DNA of 64,000 nt from Humibacillus xanthopallidus (GTDB lineage: Bacteria; Actinomycetota; Actinomycetes; Actinomycetales; Dermatophilaceae). Location of the stretch: the NCBI RefSeq assembly GCF_006716675.1, contig NZ_VFPM01000002.1, positions 1,240,001 through 1,304,000 on the forward strand, given 5' to 3'. The translations under genes and the position numbers were made by a program. Below the pieces are notes generated by a model. It did no database searches, had not been told where the DNA came from, and saw only the letters and a program-made list of their open reading frames with translations. Below are positions 7,858 to 16,195 of the stretch, one piece after another (position 1 is the stretch's first letter; each line of letters begins with the position of its first letter).

Positions 7858-8976
7858 ATGGACGGCGGGCGGATCGACCAGCCGGCGACCGTCCGCCCTG
7901 CGCCCCTCGTCGTACTCGCCGGGGCCCTTGCCCTCCTGGCCGGGGCGACCTCTCTGGCGATCGGCCTCGGGCTCTCCCCGCACCTGCTCCGGGACGGCCT
8001 CACGGCCACGTCGGTCATCGGGCTGCTCGCAGCCCTTGTGGGCCTGAGCCTCCTCGTCGTCGGCGTCCGGGCGGTGTGGCGCACCGGACAGCTCGTCGGG
8101 CGGCTGCTCGTCGTGCCCCTCGCGGTCGTCCTGGTCGCGGCCGCGGCCCTGACGCTGGGCCAGGCGGTGGCCGCGACGGTCGCGCCGCGAGCCACGCTGG
8201 GTGACCGCACACCCGCAAGCGTCGGCCTGCGCTACGAGGACGTGACGGCGCTGACCGCCGACGGTGTCCGCCTCGCGGGTTGGTACGTGCCGTCGACGAA
8301 CGGCGCGGCGGTCGTGCTCTGCCACGGCGCCGGTTCGACGAGGTCGGACGTGCTCGATCATGCAGCCGTCCTCGCGAAGCGGGGCTACGGCGTGCTCATG
8401 GTCGATGCCCGTGGACACGGCGGCAGCGAGGGCCGCGCCATGGAGTTCGGCTGGTACGGCGATCTCGACATCCGTGCTGCGGTGGACCTGCTGACCACGC
8501 GGGCCGACGTCACCGGCGGGCGGGTTGGCGTCGTCGGCCTGTCGATGGGCGGGGAGGAGGCCATCGGCGCCCTTGCGTCCGACGATCGGATCAGGGCGGT
8601 CGTGGCGGAGGGTGCGACGAACCGGGTCGCCGGCGACAAGGCGTGGCTGTCCGACGAGCTGGGACTGCGTGGCTGGCTCCAGGAGCAGCTCGACCGCCTG
8701 ACCTACGGTGCGGCGGACCTGCTGACCCCGGCCTCGCCGCCGCCCACGCTGCGGGCGTCGGCAGCCGCGGCGGCGCCACGCCCACTCCTGCTCGTCGCCT
8801 CGGCCGAGTCGTTCGAAGAGGTCGATGCCGCTCGTTTCATCGCCGCCGGGTCACCCTCCTCCGTGACGGTGTGGCTCGCGCCCGGCGGCCACACCGGTGC
8901 TCTCGCCGCCGCGCCCGCCGAGTGGGATCGCCGGGTCGGCGAGTTCCTCGACGCCGCGCTCGGAGCGTCCGGCTGA
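7858..8976 (+). CDS. Membrane-anchored alpha/beta hydrolase
   Basis: 372 aa; starts 2 bases after paaE ends, so probably co-transcribed. Three or four N-terminal hydrophobic helices (about residues 15-110) are followed by an alpha/beta-hydrolase domain. Visible catalytic features: HGAGSTR oxyanion region, ARGHGGSEG, nucleophile elbow GLSMGGEE (Ser) and a C-terminal GGHTGAL His. This resembles the serine aminopeptidase/esterase-like family (Hydrolase_4). Substrate unknown. The position suggests but does not prove a link with aromatic or ester catabolism. Confidence 0.85.
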   Translation: MDGGRIDQPATVRPAPLVVLAGALALLAGATSLAIGLGLSPHLLRDGLTATSVIGLLAALVGLSLLVVGVRAVWRTGQLVGRLLVVPLAVVLVAAAALTLGQAVAATVAPRATLGDRTPASVGLRYEDVTALTADGVRLAGWYVPSTNGAAVVLCHGAGSTRSDVLDHAAVLAKRGYGVLMVDARGHGGSEGRAMEFGWYGDLDIRAAVDLLTTRADVTGGRVGVVGLSMGGEEAIGALASDDRIRAVVAEGATNRVAGDKAWLSDELGLRGWLQEQLDRLTYGAADLLTPASPPPTLRASAAAAAPRPLLLVASAESFEEVDAARFIAAGSPSSVTVWLAPGGHTGALAAAPAEWDRRVGEFLDAALGASG

Positions 8977-9067
8977 GCCGGGGCCACGGCGAGCGTGAGG
9001 TGCGACTCGACGGCCGTCTCGCCCGACGTCCGCGGCGCACACTGAGGAGGAGGCGAAGGAGAGAGCG

Positions 9068-9250
9068 ATGAGCAACAGCAACGCAGGTGCAGCCGGGGGT
9101 GGCGCCCTCTACGGACTCGGCATCTTCGGCGCGTGGGTCTTCTTCTTCCAGCAGGCCGACGTCTTCTGGGAGTACGTCCTCGCGGTCTTCCAGGGGCTCT
9201 TCTGGCCAGCCTTCATGGTCTACGACGTGTTTGTCGCTCTCGCTCGGTGA
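9068..9250 (+). CDS. Small membrane protein, function unknown
   Basis: 60 aa. Start ATG 9068 has GGAGGAGG and GGAGAG purine stretches upstream. After a Ser/Asn/Gly-rich start come two hydrophobic stretches rich in Phe and Trp (about 14-27 and 35-58), ending in ALAR. Probably one or two membrane helices. Small proteins of this look recur in actinobacteria, but I know no function. It lies alone between the hydrolase and thyA. Confidence 0.7.
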   Translation: MSNSNAGAAGGGALYGLGIFGAWVFFFQQADVFWEYVLAVFQGLFWPAFMVYDVFVALAR

Positions 9251-9290
9251 GTCCGCGTCGACCGCCCGGGGTGGGGTCACCCCTCGGGGT

Positions 9291-9296
9291 TAGGCT
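9291..9296 (+). promoter_or_regulatory. -10 element TAGGCT of thyA (leaderless)
   Basis: TAGGCT ends 6 bases before the thyA GTG. No Shine-Dalgarno sequence lies between them. Confidence 0.55.
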
Positions 9297-9302
9297 GCGA
9301 GC

Positions 9303-10115
9303 GTGCGGCAGTATCTCGATCTCCTCGACCATGTCCTGACCCACGGCCAGGAGAAGTCCGACCGGACCGGCACGGGCACGCTCAGCGTCTTCGGTCACCA
9401 GATGCGCTTCGACCTCGCCGACGGCTTCCCGGCCATGACGACCAAGAAGCTGCACCTGCGCTCGATCATCGGTGAGCTGCTGTGGTTCCTCCGCGGCGAC
9501 ACGAACGTGCGCTGGCTCCAGGAGCGCGGCATCTCGATCTGGGACGAGTGGGCCGACGAGCGCGGCGACCTCGGGCCGATCTACGGCTACCAGTGGCGCT
9601 CCTGGCCGACTCCGGACGGCCGCCGCGTCGACCAGATCGCCAAGGTCATCGAGCAGATCCGCACCAACCCCGACAGCCGCCGTCTCATCGTCTCCGCCTG
9701 GAACGTCGCCGACGTCGACGACATGGCGCTGCCGCCGTGCCACACGATGTTCCAGTTCTACGTCTCGCCGCCCGGGCCCGACGGGCGGCGCCGCCTCTCG
9801 TGCCAGCTCTACCAGCGCAGCGCCGACATCTTCCTCGGCGTGCCCTTCAACATCGCGAGCTACGCCCTGCTCACGCAGATGGTCGCCCAGCTGACCGACC
9901 TCGAGCCGGGCGAGTTCGTCCACACGCTGGGTGATGCACACCTCTACCTCAACCACCTCGACCAGGCGCGCCTGCAGCTGACCCGCACGCCCCACCCGCT
10001 GCCGACGATGCGGATCACGCCGGGCAAGACCGACATCGACGACTTCGACCTCGACGACTTCGAGCTCGTCGACTACGTCGCCGACCCCGGCATCAAGGCG
10101 CCGATCGCCGTCTGA
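9303..10115 (+). CDS. thyA: Thymidylate synthase ThyA
   Basis: 270 aa. Methylates dUMP to dTMP with methylene-tetrahydrofolate, producing dihydrofolate. The catalytic cysteine is Cys146 in [10 protein letters not shown]. Other landmarks are [58 protein letters not shown] and [12 protein letters not shown]. Normal length. GTG start placed by homology and by the TAGGCT element. folA follows 46 bases later, as often seen, because ThyA makes the FolA substrate. Confidence 0.97.
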   Translation: MRQYLDLLDHVLTHGQEKSDRTGTGTLSVFGHQMRFDLADGFPAMTTKKLHLRSIIGELLWFLRGDTNVRWLQERGISIWDEWADERGDLGPIYGYQWRSWPTPDGRRVDQIAKVIEQIRTNPDSRRLIVSAWNVADVDDMALPPCHTMFQFYVSPPGPDGRRRLSCQLYQRSADIFLGVPFNIASYALLTQMVAQLTDLEPGEFVHTLGDAHLYLNHLDQARLQLTRTPHPLPTMRITPGKTDIDDFDLDDFELVDYVADPGIKAPIAV

Positions 10116-10161
10116 GGCCGAACGGGCCCAGCCTCTCCGCCGCATCTGGGAGGCTGTCGTC

Positions 10162-10629
10162 ATGACCCGAGTGACGATGATCGCCGCCGTCGGCCGCAAC
10201 GGTGTCATCGGCGACGGCGCGTCGATGCCGTGGCACCTGCCCGACGACCTCAAGTACTTCAAGCGCCAGACGATGGGCCACCCCATGGTCATGGGCAGGC
10301 GCACCTTCGACTCGATGGGCGTGCTCCCCGGCCGGCGCAGCATCGTCATCACCCGCCAGCCCGACTGGCACCACCCGGGCGTCGAGACCGCCCACTCGCT
10401 CGCCGAGGCACTGGCGCTCGCCGGCCCTTCCGACGAGGTCTTCGTCGTGGGCGGCGGCGAGATCTACCGCGAGGCGATGCCGTATGCCGGCCGGCTGCTC
10501 GTCACGGAGGTCCACCAGTCCCCGGAGGGCTCGGTCACCTTCCCCCCGATCGACCCGGACGAGTGGCTCGAGACGAGCCGCGAGGAGCGCGAGGGCTTCG
10601 CCTGGGTGAGCCTCGAACGGCGATCCTGA
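10162..10629 (+). CDS. folA: Dihydrofolate reductase
   Basis: 155 aa. Regenerates tetrahydrofolate with NADPH, the partner reaction of ThyA. Family features: AVGRNGVIGDGASMPWHLPDDLKYFK at the N-terminus, GRRTFDSMG and VVGGGEIYREA. Start ATG 10162 has GGGAGG 8-9 bases upstream. Probably one operon with thyA, ended by the strong terminator at 10705-10750. Confidence 0.97.
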   Translation: MTRVTMIAAVGRNGVIGDGASMPWHLPDDLKYFKRQTMGHPMVMGRRTFDSMGVLPGRRSIVITRQPDWHHPGVETAHSLAEALALAGPSDEVFVVGGGEIYREAMPYAGRLLVTEVHQSPEGSVTFPPIDPDEWLETSREEREGFAWVSLERRS

Positions 10630-10685
10630 GGCGGCCGCAGGCTGCTGCAGAAAATTCCTCGGCGAGTCCTGTAACGCGCAGGCGG

Positions 10686-10702
10686 CTGCTCCGATGGAGC
10701 AG
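10686..10702 (+). other. Perfect 7-bp hairpin preceding the terminator
   Basis: CTGCTCC and GGAGCAG pair over a three-base loop (GAT), directly before the terminator stem. An AT-rich patch (10649-10656, GAAAATTC-like) and a TAACGC-like element lie just upstream, unusual for this G+C-rich DNA. This may be part of the folA 3' end or of a small RNA. Confidence 0.45.
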
Positions 10703-10704
10703 GT

Positions 10705-10750
10705 GCGAGGCACTACTCGGACCCCCGAGCGAGTAGTGCCTCGCTTTTTC
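10705..10750 (+). terminator. Strong intrinsic terminator after folA
   Basis: A perfect 15-bp stem (arms 10705-10719 and 10730-10744) with a ten-base C-rich loop is followed by TTTTT. This is the clearest rho-independent terminator in the window and separates thyA-folA from dapA. Confidence 0.93.
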
Positions 10751-10825
10751 GTGGCCGGGTGCTGACGAGGCCCGCGCCCGGATCGTTGCCGGCGGGCGCA
10801 ACGGGTGGGGCCGGGGCGCGGGCGC

Positions 10826-10831
10826 TAACCT
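10826..10831 (+). promoter_or_regulatory. -10 element TAACCT of dapA (leaderless)
   Basis: TAACCT ends 6 bases before the dapA ATG. No ribosome binding site in between. Confidence 0.55.
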
Positions 10832-10837
10832 TGGCCC

Positions 10838-11725
10838 ATGGCAGGAGCACCCGCGCTCGGACGCGTCCTTTCGGCGATGGTCACCCCGATGCGGGAGGAC
10901 GGCTCGATCGACCTCGAGCAGGCGCAGTCCCTCGCCGTCCACCTCGTCGAGCACGGTCACGACGGGCTCGTCGTGTCGGGCACGACGGGGGAGTCGCCGA
11001 CCACCTCCGCCCGCGAGAAGGACGAGCTGCTGCGCGCGGTCATCGAGGCCGTCGGGGACCGTGCCGTCATCATCGCCGGCGCCGGCAGCAACGACACCGC
11101 CAAGAGCGTCGAGTCGGTGCAGATGGCGCACAAGGCCGGCGCCGACGCCGTGCTCGCCGTCACGCCGTACTACAACAAGCCCCCGCAGGCGGGCCTCGTC
11201 GCGCACTTCACCGCCCTCGCCGACGCCAGCGACCTGCCCGTCATGGTCTACGACATCCCCGGCCGCTCCGGCATCGCCATCGCCCGTGAGACCTACCTGC
11301 GCATCGCCGAGCACGACCGGATCACCGCCGTCAAGGACGCTCGCGGCGACCTGTGGTTCGCGAGCGAGCTCATGCAGGCGACCGGGCTCGACTGGTACTC
11401 CGGCGACGACGCCATGAACCTCGCCCACTTCGGCAACGGCGCCGTCGGCTTCGTCGGCGTCACCTCCCAGGTGGCGCCCACGGCATACCGCGAGATGGCC
11501 GATGCGGTGCTGGACGGCCGGTGGGACGACGCCCGGGCGGTGCACCGCCGGCTCGCCCCGATCGTCGAGGCTGTCATGAACGTCACCCAGGGCGCCATCA
11601 TGGCCAAGGCTGCCCTCGCCGAGCAGGGACTCATCTCGAGCGCGACGGTGCGCCTGCCCCTCGTCCCCGCCGACGACGTGCAGCGCAGCCTGCTGCGCGA
11701 GGCCATCGCGGTCGTCACCGCGTGA
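10838..11725 (+). CDS. dapA: 4-hydroxy-tetrahydrodipicolinate synthase
   Basis: 295 aa. Condenses pyruvate with aspartate semialdehyde, the first committed step to diaminopimelate and lysine; a TIM barrel. The Schiff-base lysine is Lys166 in ITAVKDARGD. GTTGESPTT and the YYNKPPQ loop are also present. Start ATG 10838 lies 6 bases after TAACCT. RNase J follows after 60 bases, a pairing seen in many actinobacteria. Confidence 0.96.
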   Translation: MAGAPALGRVLSAMVTPMREDGSIDLEQAQSLAVHLVEHGHDGLVVSGTTGESPTTSAREKDELLRAVIEAVGDRAVIIAGAGSNDTAKSVESVQMAHKAGADAVLAVTPYYNKPPQAGLVAHFTALADASDLPVMVYDIPGRSGIAIARETYLRIAEHDRITAVKDARGDLWFASELMQATGLDWYSGDDAMNLAHFGNGAVGFVGVTSQVAPTAYREMADAVLDGRWDDARAVHRRLAPIVEAVMNVTQGAIMAKAALAEQGLISSATVRLPLVPADDVQRSLLREAIAVVTA

Positions 11726-11785
11726 CCCCCACCTTCACGACCACCGGTCGCCCGAGCGACCTCACCACCGAATGACAGGACACTT

Positions 11786-13471
11786 GTGAGCCATCCTCAC
11801 CCCGAGCTGACCGCGCCCCCTGCCCTCCCCGACAACGGCCTGCGGGTCGTCGCGCTCGGCGGGCTCGGCGAGGTCGGCCGCAACATGGCCGTCCTCGAGA
11901 CGAAGGGCCGGCTGCTCGTCATCGACTGCGGCGTGCTCTTCCCCGAGGACCACCACCCCGGCGTCGACCTCATCCTCCCGGACTTCTCCTACATCGAGGA
12001 CCGTCTGGACGACATCGAGGCGATCGTTCTGACGCACGGCCACGAGGACCACATCGGGGCCGTGCCCTACCTGCTGAGGCTGAAGGGCGACATCCCCCTC
12101 ATCGGCTCCACGCTGACCCTCGCCCTCGTCGAGGCCAAGCTCAAGGAGCACCGGATCCGGCCCTACACGCTCGCCGTCAAGGAGGGCCAGCGCGAGCGGC
12201 TCGGCGTCTTCGACCTCGAGTTCGTGGCCGTCAACCACTCCATCCCCGACGCGCTCGCCGTCTTCGTGCGCACCGATGCCGGCACCCTGCTGCACACCGG
12301 CGACTTCAAGATGGACCAGCTGCCCCTCGACGGGCGCCTCACCGACCTGCGCGCCTTCGCCCGGCTCGGCGAGGAGGGCGTCGACCTCTTCCTCACCGAC
12401 TCGACGAACGCCGACGTGCCCGGCTTCACGACGCCCGAGCTCGAGATCGCGCCGGCCATCGACAAGGTCTTCCGGCACGCCGAGCGACGCATCATCGTGG
12501 CCTGCTTCAGCAGCCACGTGCACCGGGTGCAGCAGGTCCTCGACGCCGCGGAGAAGGCCGGCCGCAAGGTCGCCATGGTCGGCCGGTCGATGGTGCGCAA
12601 CATGGGCATCGCCGCCGAGCTCGGCTACCTCAAGGTGCCCGACGGCATCCTCATCGACATCAAGAAGATCGACAGCCTGCGCGACGACGAGCTCGTACTC
12701 ATCTGCACCGGCTCCCAGGGTGAGCCGATGGCGGCGCTGTCGCGGATGGCCAACCGCGAGCACCGCATCGACGTCGGCCCCGGCGACACCGTCCTGCTCG
12801 CGAGCAGCCTCATCCCCGGCAACGAGAACGCCGTCTACCGCATCATCAACGGCCTCATGCGTCTCGGCGCCACCGTCGTGCACAAGGGCAACGCCAAGGT
12901 GCACGTGTCGGGCCACGCGAGCGCCGGCGAGCTGCTCTACTGCTACAACATCGTCAAGCCGCGCAACGTGCTGCCCGTCCACGGGGAGTGGCGGCACATG
13001 TATGCCAACGCCCAGCTCGCCATCCAGTCGGGCGTGCCCGAGCGGGGCGTCGTGCTGGCCGAGGACGGCGTCGTCGTCGACCTCGTCGACGGGGTGGCCG
13101 AGGTGACCGGTGTCGTCGACGTCGGCTACGTCTACGTCGACGGCAGCAGCGTCGGCGGCGCCGACGAGGCCCTGCTCAAGGACCGCCGCATCCTGCGCGA
13201 CGAGGGCTTCATCACCTGCGTCGTCGTGCTCGACGCCGCCACCGGCAAGATCGCGAGCGGGCCGGAGATCACGGCTCGCGGCTTCGTCGAGGACGAGGAG
13301 ATCTTCCAGCAGGTGATCCCCAAGGTCGAGCGCGCCATCGAGGAGGCCGTGGCGAACGGCGTCCGCGACGACCAGCAGCTCCAGCAGGTCGTGCGCCGCA
13401 CCGTCGGCTCCTGGGTCGGCGGCAAGATCCGTCGCCGGCCGATGATCATCCCGGTCGTGCTGCAGGCCTGA
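11786..13471 (+). CDS. rnj: Ribonuclease J
   Basis: 561 aa. Metallo-beta-lactamase/beta-CASP ribonuclease that trims and degrades RNA from the 5' end and internally. Metal ligands are in the HGHEDH motif at residues 84-89, LHTGDFKMD and the later HGEWRHM; the beta-CASP domain carries SSHVHRVQQ. GTG start at 11786, confirmed by the conserved N-terminal segment LRVVALGGLGEVGRNM. It lies in the dapA-rnj order typical of actinobacteria, with ftsK further downstream. Confidence 0.95.
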   Translation: MSHPHPELTAPPALPDNGLRVVALGGLGEVGRNMAVLETKGRLLVIDCGVLFPEDHHPGVDLILPDFSYIEDRLDDIEAIVLTHGHEDHIGAVPYLLRLKGDIPLIGSTLTLALVEAKLKEHRIRPYTLAVKEGQRERLGVFDLEFVAVNHSIPDALAVFVRTDAGTLLHTGDFKMDQLPLDGRLTDLRAFARLGEEGVDLFLTDSTNADVPGFTTPELEIAPAIDKVFRHAERRIIVACFSSHVHRVQQVLDAAEKAGRKVAMVGRSMVRNMGIAAELGYLKVPDGILIDIKKIDSLRDDELVLICTGSQGEPMAALSRMANREHRIDVGPGDTVLLASSLIPGNENAVYRIINGLMRLGATVVHKGNAKVHVSGHASAGELLYCYNIVKPRNVLPVHGEWRHMYANAQLAIQSGVPERGVVLAEDGVVVDLVDGVAEVTGVVDVGYVYVDGSSVGGADEALLKDRRILRDEGFITCVVVLDAATGKIASGPEITARGFVEDEEIFQQVIPKVERAIEEAVANGVRDDQQLQQVVRRTVGSWVGGKIRRRPMIIPVVLQA

Positions 13472-13472
13472 G

Positions 13473-14444
13473 GTGGTCGTGCGCTCCGAGGTGCGACGCC
13501 GCCTGACCGACGTCGCGCTCCTCGTCGTGCTCCTCGGGCTGGTCGCGGTGGGGGCGCTGCGCTGGGTCGACACGACGGCATACCCGGTCGTCGTGCTCCA
13601 GACGGCGGCGCCCTTCGTCGCGATCGGCCTGCTGCTGCTCACCGTTCTGACCGCTGCCCTGCGGCGATGGTGGGTGCTCCTGCCCGTGGGCGTCGCGCTC
13701 GTCGTGGCGGCGACGCAGGTCGCGCCGGCGTTCGTCTCGCACGCCTCGCCCGACGCCACCCGCGATCTCACGGTGATGTCGTCGAACCTCCGGGTGGGCC
13801 GGGCGCAGCCGACGCAGCTCATGGACGCCGTGCGCTTCCACGCCGTCGACGTGCTCGTCCTCACCGAGGTGACGCCGTCGGCGCTCGAGGGACTGCGCCG
13901 CGAGGGCGCCGACTCCTACTTCCCGCAGCGCGCCGGTGAGGCCGAGGTCGACGGCTATGCGGGCACGATGGTGCTCTCGCGCTACCCGCTGCGCGAGGTG
14001 TCGGCCGATCTCGGCGGCTCACCCAACCGTCAGCCGGAGGTCGTCGTCACGGTCGACGGCGTCGACCTGCGGGTCCAGACGGCCCACCCGGCGGCCCCGA
14101 TCCCCGGACAGACGGCCGAGTGGCGCGCCGGGCTGCGGGCGCTGCAGGCGTGGAAGGAGCGGCAGACCGAAACGGGACCGATCCTGCTCGTCGGTGACTT
14201 CAACAGCTCCTCGGCCCACCCCGGCTTCCGAGCCGTCGCCGACGGCCTCGACGACGCCCAGCGCACGACCGGCAGCGGCTGGGTGCGCACGTGGCCGTAT
14301 GCCGGCAGCCGCCTCCCGCCGTTCGTGCAGCTCGACCACGTGCTGAGTCGCGGTCTCACCGTCATCGACTCCGGTCAGGTGGCCATGAACGGCACCGACC
14401 ACGCCGCCGTGTGGGGCAGCTACGCCCTGCCCGACGCGCCCTGA
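13473..14444 (+). CDS. Membrane endonuclease/exonuclease/phosphatase family protein
   Basis: 323 aa; starts one base after the RNase J stop. Three N-terminal membrane helices (about 12-90) precede an exo-endo-phosphatase domain with metal and catalytic residues in SSNLRVGRA, LTEVTPSAL, VGDFNSS, LDHVLSRG and GTDHAAVWG. The domain faces the outside if the third helix exits the membrane. Substrate unknown: nucleic acid, sphingolipid and inositol phosphate enzymes share the fold. Confidence 0.85.
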   Translation: MVVRSEVRRRLTDVALLVVLLGLVAVGALRWVDTTAYPVVVLQTAAPFVAIGLLLLTVLTAALRRWWVLLPVGVALVVAATQVAPAFVSHASPDATRDLTVMSSNLRVGRAQPTQLMDAVRFHAVDVLVLTEVTPSALEGLRREGADSYFPQRAGEAEVDGYAGTMVLSRYPLREVSADLGGSPNRQPEVVVTVDGVDLRVQTAHPAAPIPGQTAEWRAGLRALQAWKERQTETGPILLVGDFNSSSAHPGFRAVADGLDDAQRTTGSGWVRTWPYAGSRLPPFVQLDHVLSRGLTVIDSGQVAMNGTDHAAVWGSYALPDAP

Positions 14445-14451
14445 CCCCGGT

Positions 14452-14500
14452 TCGAGGTGCTGTTGGCCCTGACGTGGGTGGCGGGATCACCTCGATCCAG
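14452..14500. terminator. Weak long-loop inverted repeat between convergent genes
   Basis: GGTTCGAGGTG near 14450 and CACCTCGATCC near 14490 pair with one mismatch over a loop of about 27 bases. This could act in both directions between the endonuclease-like gene and the aminotransferase gene. Confidence 0.3.
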
Positions 14501-14504
14501 GCAC

Positions 14505-15893
14505 TTACCAGGGGCGCTCGACCTCGACGTCGCGCGGGTCGCCGCCGTCGACGACCCAGCCGGCCTCGGTCTGCGTCCACGTGGCGGCGGTGCCGTCTGC
14601 CACGAGCGAGGTGACGGCTCCGATGAGCCGCTCCACGGCCTCGTCGGTCGTGCCGAGGCCGATGCTCGCGCGGACGGCCGTGGCAGGACGCTCGCCCCAC
14701 GGGTCCTCGAGCAGCTCGTCGACGAGCAGGTGGGCGCAGAACTTGCCGTCACGCACCCCGATGCCGTGCTCGACCGAGAGGGCCTGGGACACGAGCGAGG
14801 AGTCCCAGCCCGCGACGGTGAAGGCGAGCACACCGACGCGGTCGTGGTCGTCGCCGAAGAAGGAGAGCACCTCGACGCCGGGCACGGCCTCGAGGCCGTC
14901 GCGCAGTCGGGTGAGCAGGCGCACCTCGTGGGCCTCGATCGCCTCGCGGTGGCGGCGGATCGTCGCACACGCGGCGGCGATGGCCACCGCCCCGACGACG
15001 TTGGGGCTGCCGCCCTCGTGGCGGGCGGGGCCTGTGGCCCACACCGTGCCCTCCTCGGTGACCGCGCGCGTCGCGCCGCCGCCGGGGAGGTAGGGGGTGC
15101 CGGCGTCGAGCCAGTCGCTCCGGCCGGCGAGCACGCCCGCGCCGAAGGGGGCGTAGGTCTTGTGACCCGAGAACGCGACGTAGTCGGCGTCCCAGGCCGC
15201 GAGGTCGATGGTGCGGTGGGCCGAGAGCTGGGCGGCGTCGACGGCGATGCGCGCGTCGTGCGCGTGGGCGATGGCGGCGAAGCGTTCGACCGGCCACACC
15301 TCGCCGGTGACGTTGGAGGCGGCGGCGATGACGAGGAGCCGGTGGCGCGACGGGTTGTCGGCGAAGGCCTCATCGAGGAGCTCCACCGCGTCCTCGACGC
15401 TCTGGGGCACGGGCAGGCGCACCGTGCGCAGGCGGCCCCAGGGCAGCAGGGTCGAGTGGTGCTCCGTGCCGAAGACGAAGACGGTCGTGCGGCTCGGTAG
15501 CGCACGGGCGAGCACGCCCCACGAGTCCGTCGTCGTGCGGGTGAAGATGACGGTGTCGCCGTCGCGGGCGCCCACGAAGTCGGCGACCTCGGTGCGCGCC
15601 TGCTCGTACCACGCGCTCGTGAGGCGCGACGCGTAGCCGGCGCCGCGGTGCACCGAGGCGTAGGTCTCGAGCGTGCGGTCGACGGCCTGCTTCACCGTGA
15701 CGAGCGCCGGGGTGGAGGCGGCGTGGTCGAGGTTGGCGTATGCCGTGTGGCCCGCGAGCGTCGGCACCGTGAGGCCCGCGCCCACGACCTCTGGCAGGGT
15801 CGCCGTGTCGGGCACGGCGTGCAGAGCGCGGGCGCGCACGGAGGGGGCGGAGGCAGCGGAGGCGCCGCAGAAGGTGCTGGGAAGGACGGACAT
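14505..15893 (-). CDS. Class V aminotransferase / cysteine-desulfurase-like PLP enzyme
   Basis: 462 aa from ATG 15893, preceded by AGGAGC. PLP-fold type I: the Schiff-base lysine lies in FSGHKTYAPFG, and the preceding strand (VDAAQLSAHR) supplies the cofactor Asp and Gln. HRGAGYASR, TRTTTDSWG and TEHHSTLLPWG resemble the SufS/CsdB-isopenicillin epimerase branch. A SAM-IV riboswitch covers the 5' leader, so expression should fall when S-adenosylmethionine is plentiful. That ties the enzyme to sulfur amino acid supply, for example cysteine or sulfur mobilisation. The exact reaction cannot be read from the sequence. Confidence 0.85.
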   Translation of the reverse strand: MSVLPSTFCGASAASAPSVRARALHAVPDTATLPEVVGAGLTVPTLAGHTAYANLDHAASTPALVTVKQAVDRTLETYASVHRGAGYASRLTSAWYEQARTEVADFVGARDGDTVIFTRTTTDSWGVLARALPSRTTVFVFGTEHHSTLLPWGRLRTVRLPVPQSVEDAVELLDEAFADNPSRHRLLVIAAASNVTGEVWPVERFAAIAHAHDARIAVDAAQLSAHRTIDLAAWDADYVAFSGHKTYAPFGAGVLAGRSDWLDAGTPYLPGGGATRAVTEEGTVWATGPARHEGGSPNVVGAVAIAAACATIRRHREAIEAHEVRLLTRLRDGLEAVPGVEVLSFFGDDHDRVGVLAFTVAGWDSSLVSQALSVEHGIGVRDGKFCAHLLVDELLEDPWGERPATAVRASIGLGTTDEAVERLIGAVTSLVADGTAATWTQTEAGWVVDGGDPRDVEVERPW

Positions 15894-15925
15894 GTCAGTG
15901 CTCCTGGGTCTGGGACCCACCGGAT
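15894..15925 (-). promoter_or_regulatory. Putative expression platform hairpin next to the ribosome site
   Basis: On the minus strand TGGGTC and GACCCA form a 6-bp stem over CCA, immediately followed by the AGGAG ribosome site of the aminotransferase gene. Its position between the aptamer and the start codon fits a translation-control platform; how it switches is inferred. Confidence 0.5.
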
Positions 15926-15970
15926 GCGGGCCCGCGCTTGCCGGACCTCGATCTGCGTTCTGACGAGGCA

Positions 15971-16056
15971 CGGCCTGGTCGTCACCCGGAGCACCCCACC
16001 GCGGAGGAGGGTTGCTGGCCAGCGAGCCGGGGCTTGTCACTGGCACTCATGACCTG
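15971..16056 (-). ncRNA. SAM-IV riboswitch aptamer
   Basis: Read on the minus strand, the leader has the ordered conserved blocks of the actinobacterial SAM-IV class: GTCATGAGTGCCAG, then CAAGCCCCGGCT, GCTGGCCAGCAACCCTCC, CGCGGTGGGGTGCTCC and a closing GGGTGACGACC. The first GGTCAT and last ACGACC bases can form P1 with one mismatch. The downstream gene is a PLP enzyme of sulfur-type metabolism. Recognition is from memory of the family consensus; a covariance-model search would settle it. Confidence 0.87.
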
Positions 16057-16062
16057 CGCAGA

Positions 16063-16068
16063 ACGATA
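16063..16068 (-). promoter_or_regulatory. -10 element TATCGT of the riboswitch transcript
   Basis: TATCGT on the minus strand places the transcription start about 6-7 bases on, exactly at the 5' edge of the aptamer. Bases 16069-16195, up to the MFS gene end, hold G+C-rich sequence with one GGCATAC heptamer (16147) and nothing else I can name. Confidence 0.6.
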
Positions 16069-16195
16069 GGGGAGGGGCCTCGGGGCTGTCCACGACGTGG
16101 CGGTCGGGTGTCGTCATCTGAGACGGGCACGCGGGCGCGGCCGGACGGCATACCGCCATCGGGGGCGCCATGCGCTCAGCGGGCGCGGCATGCCG

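Noticed and set aside
10705..10744. 6C-type small RNA
   Set aside because: The loop has five C residues and the first hairpin loop has none, so it does not match the two C-rich loops of that family. I keep it as terminator or possible other RNA.
11762..13864. 700-codon open frame on the minus strand
   Set aside because: It is antisense to RNase J and the following gene, has low-complexity Asp/Val/His composition, and no family motif. Long shadow frames are expected at this G+C content.
14450..14460. GGTTCGAGG resembling a tRNA T-loop
   Set aside because: No acceptor, D or anticodon stems fit around it. No tRNA was found anywhere in the window.
16069..16195. GGGCGCGGCATGCCGTCATCGGG-like repeats
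   Set aside because: Short G+C-rich similarities only; no clear repeat unit or stem.
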